Source of the DNA: Vulcanimicrobiota bacterium
GTDB lineage: Bacteria; Vulcanimicrobiota; Vulcanimicrobiia; Vulcanimicrobiales; Vulcanimicrobiaceae
Length of the DNA stretch: 5,684 nt
Assembly: GCA_019245995.1 (NCBI GenBank)
Contig: JAFAQW010000205.1
Location: 1 to 5,684 of the forward strand
Direction of reading: 5' to 3'
Under the pieces are notes generated by a model that was given only the letters and a program-made list of their open reading frames with translations, searched no databases and was not told the origin of the DNA. The position numbers and the translations under genes are program-made. This document shows, one piece after another, positions 4,371 to 5,684 of the stretch (its first letter is position 1; each line of letters starts with the position of its first letter).

Positions 4371-5657
4371 ATGCAACGATATCTTCGCGGCGGCGCGCTC
4401 GCGGCGATCGGCGCCGTAGCGATCGGCGTCGCGGCCTGCGCCGGGCACGCCGGCACGCCCCTTCCGGACGCACCGCAAGCGCCGGCCGTTAACGGCCCCG
4501 TAGCGGCGGTTACCGCGACCCCGCCGGTGACCGCGCCGGTCCTGATCGTGTACCCCTACACCAATCGCTGGACGACGCAGACGTGGTCGGGTCCGACGGC
4601 GACGCCCTCGACTTCGCCCGGCAGCGATTCCGGCCGCATCACGGTCAATTTCAAGATCGACAAAAAGACTGGGATCTACCACGTGATCGAACGGATCAAG
4701 TCGAAGAGCGGATCGCTGGAAGATCTCAACTCCGCGATCGCCTTCGCGCGGCACCGGGGCGGCATCGCACAAATCATTCTCTCGGACAACTACACGTTTA
4801 CGGCCGGGACGCTGACGCAGACCGGCATGGACACCTATCCAAACGGTCAAAATTCCGTGGACTTCCCGCTGACGGCCGGACGGCACTGGAGCGCGGCCGC
4901 GGCGCATATTTCGTACGTCAACATCCAGCAAGGCGGATCGAATCCGTTCGCGCAAAACACGTCCATCACGGAAGCTCGGGACGGCACGTATCACGGTCAA
5001 ACGTCGTTCTCGAGCCTCAAAGGCGGAAAGAATCAAGACAACTACGCGTCCACGACTCGCGTGCTGCTGGATCGCGCCTCAGTGTATCGCCTTTCCGAAC
5101 GAGCCGCGGGATACAACCGGCTCACGCAAGTCTTTGAGTTGCCGGAGGGTCACGTGATCGACGTCCGGTCGCTCGGGCGCCCGCCTCTGCCCGTCAAGCG
5201 CGGCACGGTGAAGGTACCAGACTGGTATCCCGGTGACGGACCGCTTCCGGAAACGCTCTACTCGGACGACTTCCGCGTCGCGGGCCCGGCGAAGATGCCG
5301 TCGGATTGCGGTCAGCGCCAAGGTCAAGCGTCAACCAAAGTCGTGGAGCGATTCGCGAACTTGGACCCGGTGCAAGGATTCTACAACACGTATACCGCCG
5401 ATTATTACCTCGCGCAGTTAGCCCAAAATCAATATTGGTTCGCCTGCATCGTCGAGCCGTACGAGAACGATACCTATGCCAACGGGTGGGCGATGAGCGC
5501 CGGCGACTGGGGCGGACTCACCAGCCGGCAAATCGGAAAGCAGATCTTGATCGCTACGAAGGTCAAGAGCGGAGCGCCGAACGTCGCGCCGCAGGTGCTG
5601 GGATTGCCGGCGCTGGCATTACCGTCAGTGGCCTTCCGCACCCAAATTCGCCGCTGA
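4371..5657 (+). CDS. Predicted lipoprotein of unknown function
   Basis: The 428-residue protein begins with a basic, hydrophobic signal peptide (MQRYLRGGALAAIGAVAIGV) and a lipobox VAAC with the lipidated cysteine at C23. A Pro/Ala/Thr-rich linker (about 28-58, PLPDAPQAP and TATPPVTAP) follows, as in proteins tethered away from a membrane. The rest, about 60-410, is a globular domain rich in Tyr, Asn, Gly and Thr that I do not recognise; it contains a GRITVNFKIDKKTGIYHVIER stretch in two halves (88-108), a tyrosine-rich GFYNTYTADYYLAQL (336-350) and just two cysteines, C313 and C359, which could form a disulfide outside the cytoplasm. No catalytic motif is evident. It begins 42 bp after the permease stop. 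A lone TATAGT (4331-4336) in that gap has no good -35, so it is probably in the ABC operon, but a separate promoter is possible. Confidence 0.85.
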   Translation: MQRYLRGGALAAIGAVAIGVAACAGHAGTPLPDAPQAPAVNGPVAAVTATPPVTAPVLIVYPYTNRWTTQTWSGPTATPSTSPGSDSGRITVNFKIDKKTGIYHVIERIKSKSGSLEDLNSAIAFARHRGGIAQIILSDNYTFTAGTLTQTGMDTYPNGQNSVDFPLTAGRHWSAAAAHISYVNIQQGGSNPFAQNTSITEARDGTYHGQTSFSSLKGGKNQDNYASTTRVLLDRASVYRLSERAAGYNRLTQVFELPEGHVIDVRSLGRPPLPVKRGTVKVPDWYPGDGPLPETLYSDDFRVAGPAKMPSDCGQRQGQASTKVVERFANLDPVQGFYNTYTADYYLAQLAQNQYWFACIVEPYENDTYANGWAMSAGDWGGLTSRQIGKQILIATKVKSGAPNVAPQVLGLPALALPSVAFRTQIRR

Positions 5658-5684
5658 GCCGTTGGTCGACGCGAGCTCGTGAGC

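Noticed and set aside
4122..5036. 304-codon minus-strand open frame opposite the permease and lipoprotein
   Set aside because: The plus strand has a permease with clear spans and a lipoprotein with a proper signal peptide and ribosome binding site. The minus frame gives an Arg-rich shadow translation.
5658..5684. Terminator after the lipoprotein
   Set aside because: Only 27 bases remain. They hold a short CGAGCTCG palindrome but no loop or T-run, so nothing can be supported.

Overview
This is a gene-dense, GC-rich bacterial chromosomal window with no sign of a mobile element, CRISPR array or RNA gene. It carries both core genes (ribosomal protein L21, the L27-processing protease Prp, a Tat translocase subunit) and accessory genes. 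Prp is known mainly from Firmicutes, Fusobacteria, Thermotogae and relatives, so a typical enterobacterium is unlikely. High GC, short core operons and unfamiliar hypothetical genes would fit a poorly sampled phylum such as Eremiobacterota/Vulcanimicrobiota, but that assignment is a guess.

Left part (1-1249). The end of an unidentified gene (1-48) is followed by a small TPR protein (51-509, +). It converges on, and overlaps by 41 bp, an unrecognised 160-residue protein on the minus strand (469-951), whose DNA is clearly less GC-rich than the rest. Divergent from that gene is a short TatA/TatB-type Tat subunit (1043-1249, +).

Middle part (1246-2261, minus strand). rplU, prp and a small single-membrane-span protein lie in one tight unit read right to left, with gaps of 19 and 13 nt. 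The rpmA gene that usually follows rplU-prp is absent here. The unit ends on the tatA stop codon, with the two stops interlocked in one TTAG.

Right part (2262-5657, plus strand). A 124-bp divergent intergenic region holds candidate promoters for both directions and an operator-like dyad. It leads into a short 32-codon ORF with a strong ribosome binding site, whose TGA stop directly precedes the ATG of a winged-helix regulator in the same frame. The regulator is followed by an ABC ATPase and its six-span ABC-2 permease, with stop-codon/Shine-Dalgarno and ATGA overlaps. After a 42-bp gap comes a 428-residue predicted lipoprotein of unknown function. The simplest reading is a self-regulated two-gene ABC exporter with a surface lipoprotein downstream. 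The exported substrate cannot be told from sequence.

The points most worth a second look are the in-frame short ORF/TGA/ATG arrangement ahead of the regulator, the rplU-prp pair with a membrane protein where rpmA is expected, and the unrecognised lipoprotein. There is no gene-free stretch longer than 300 bases.
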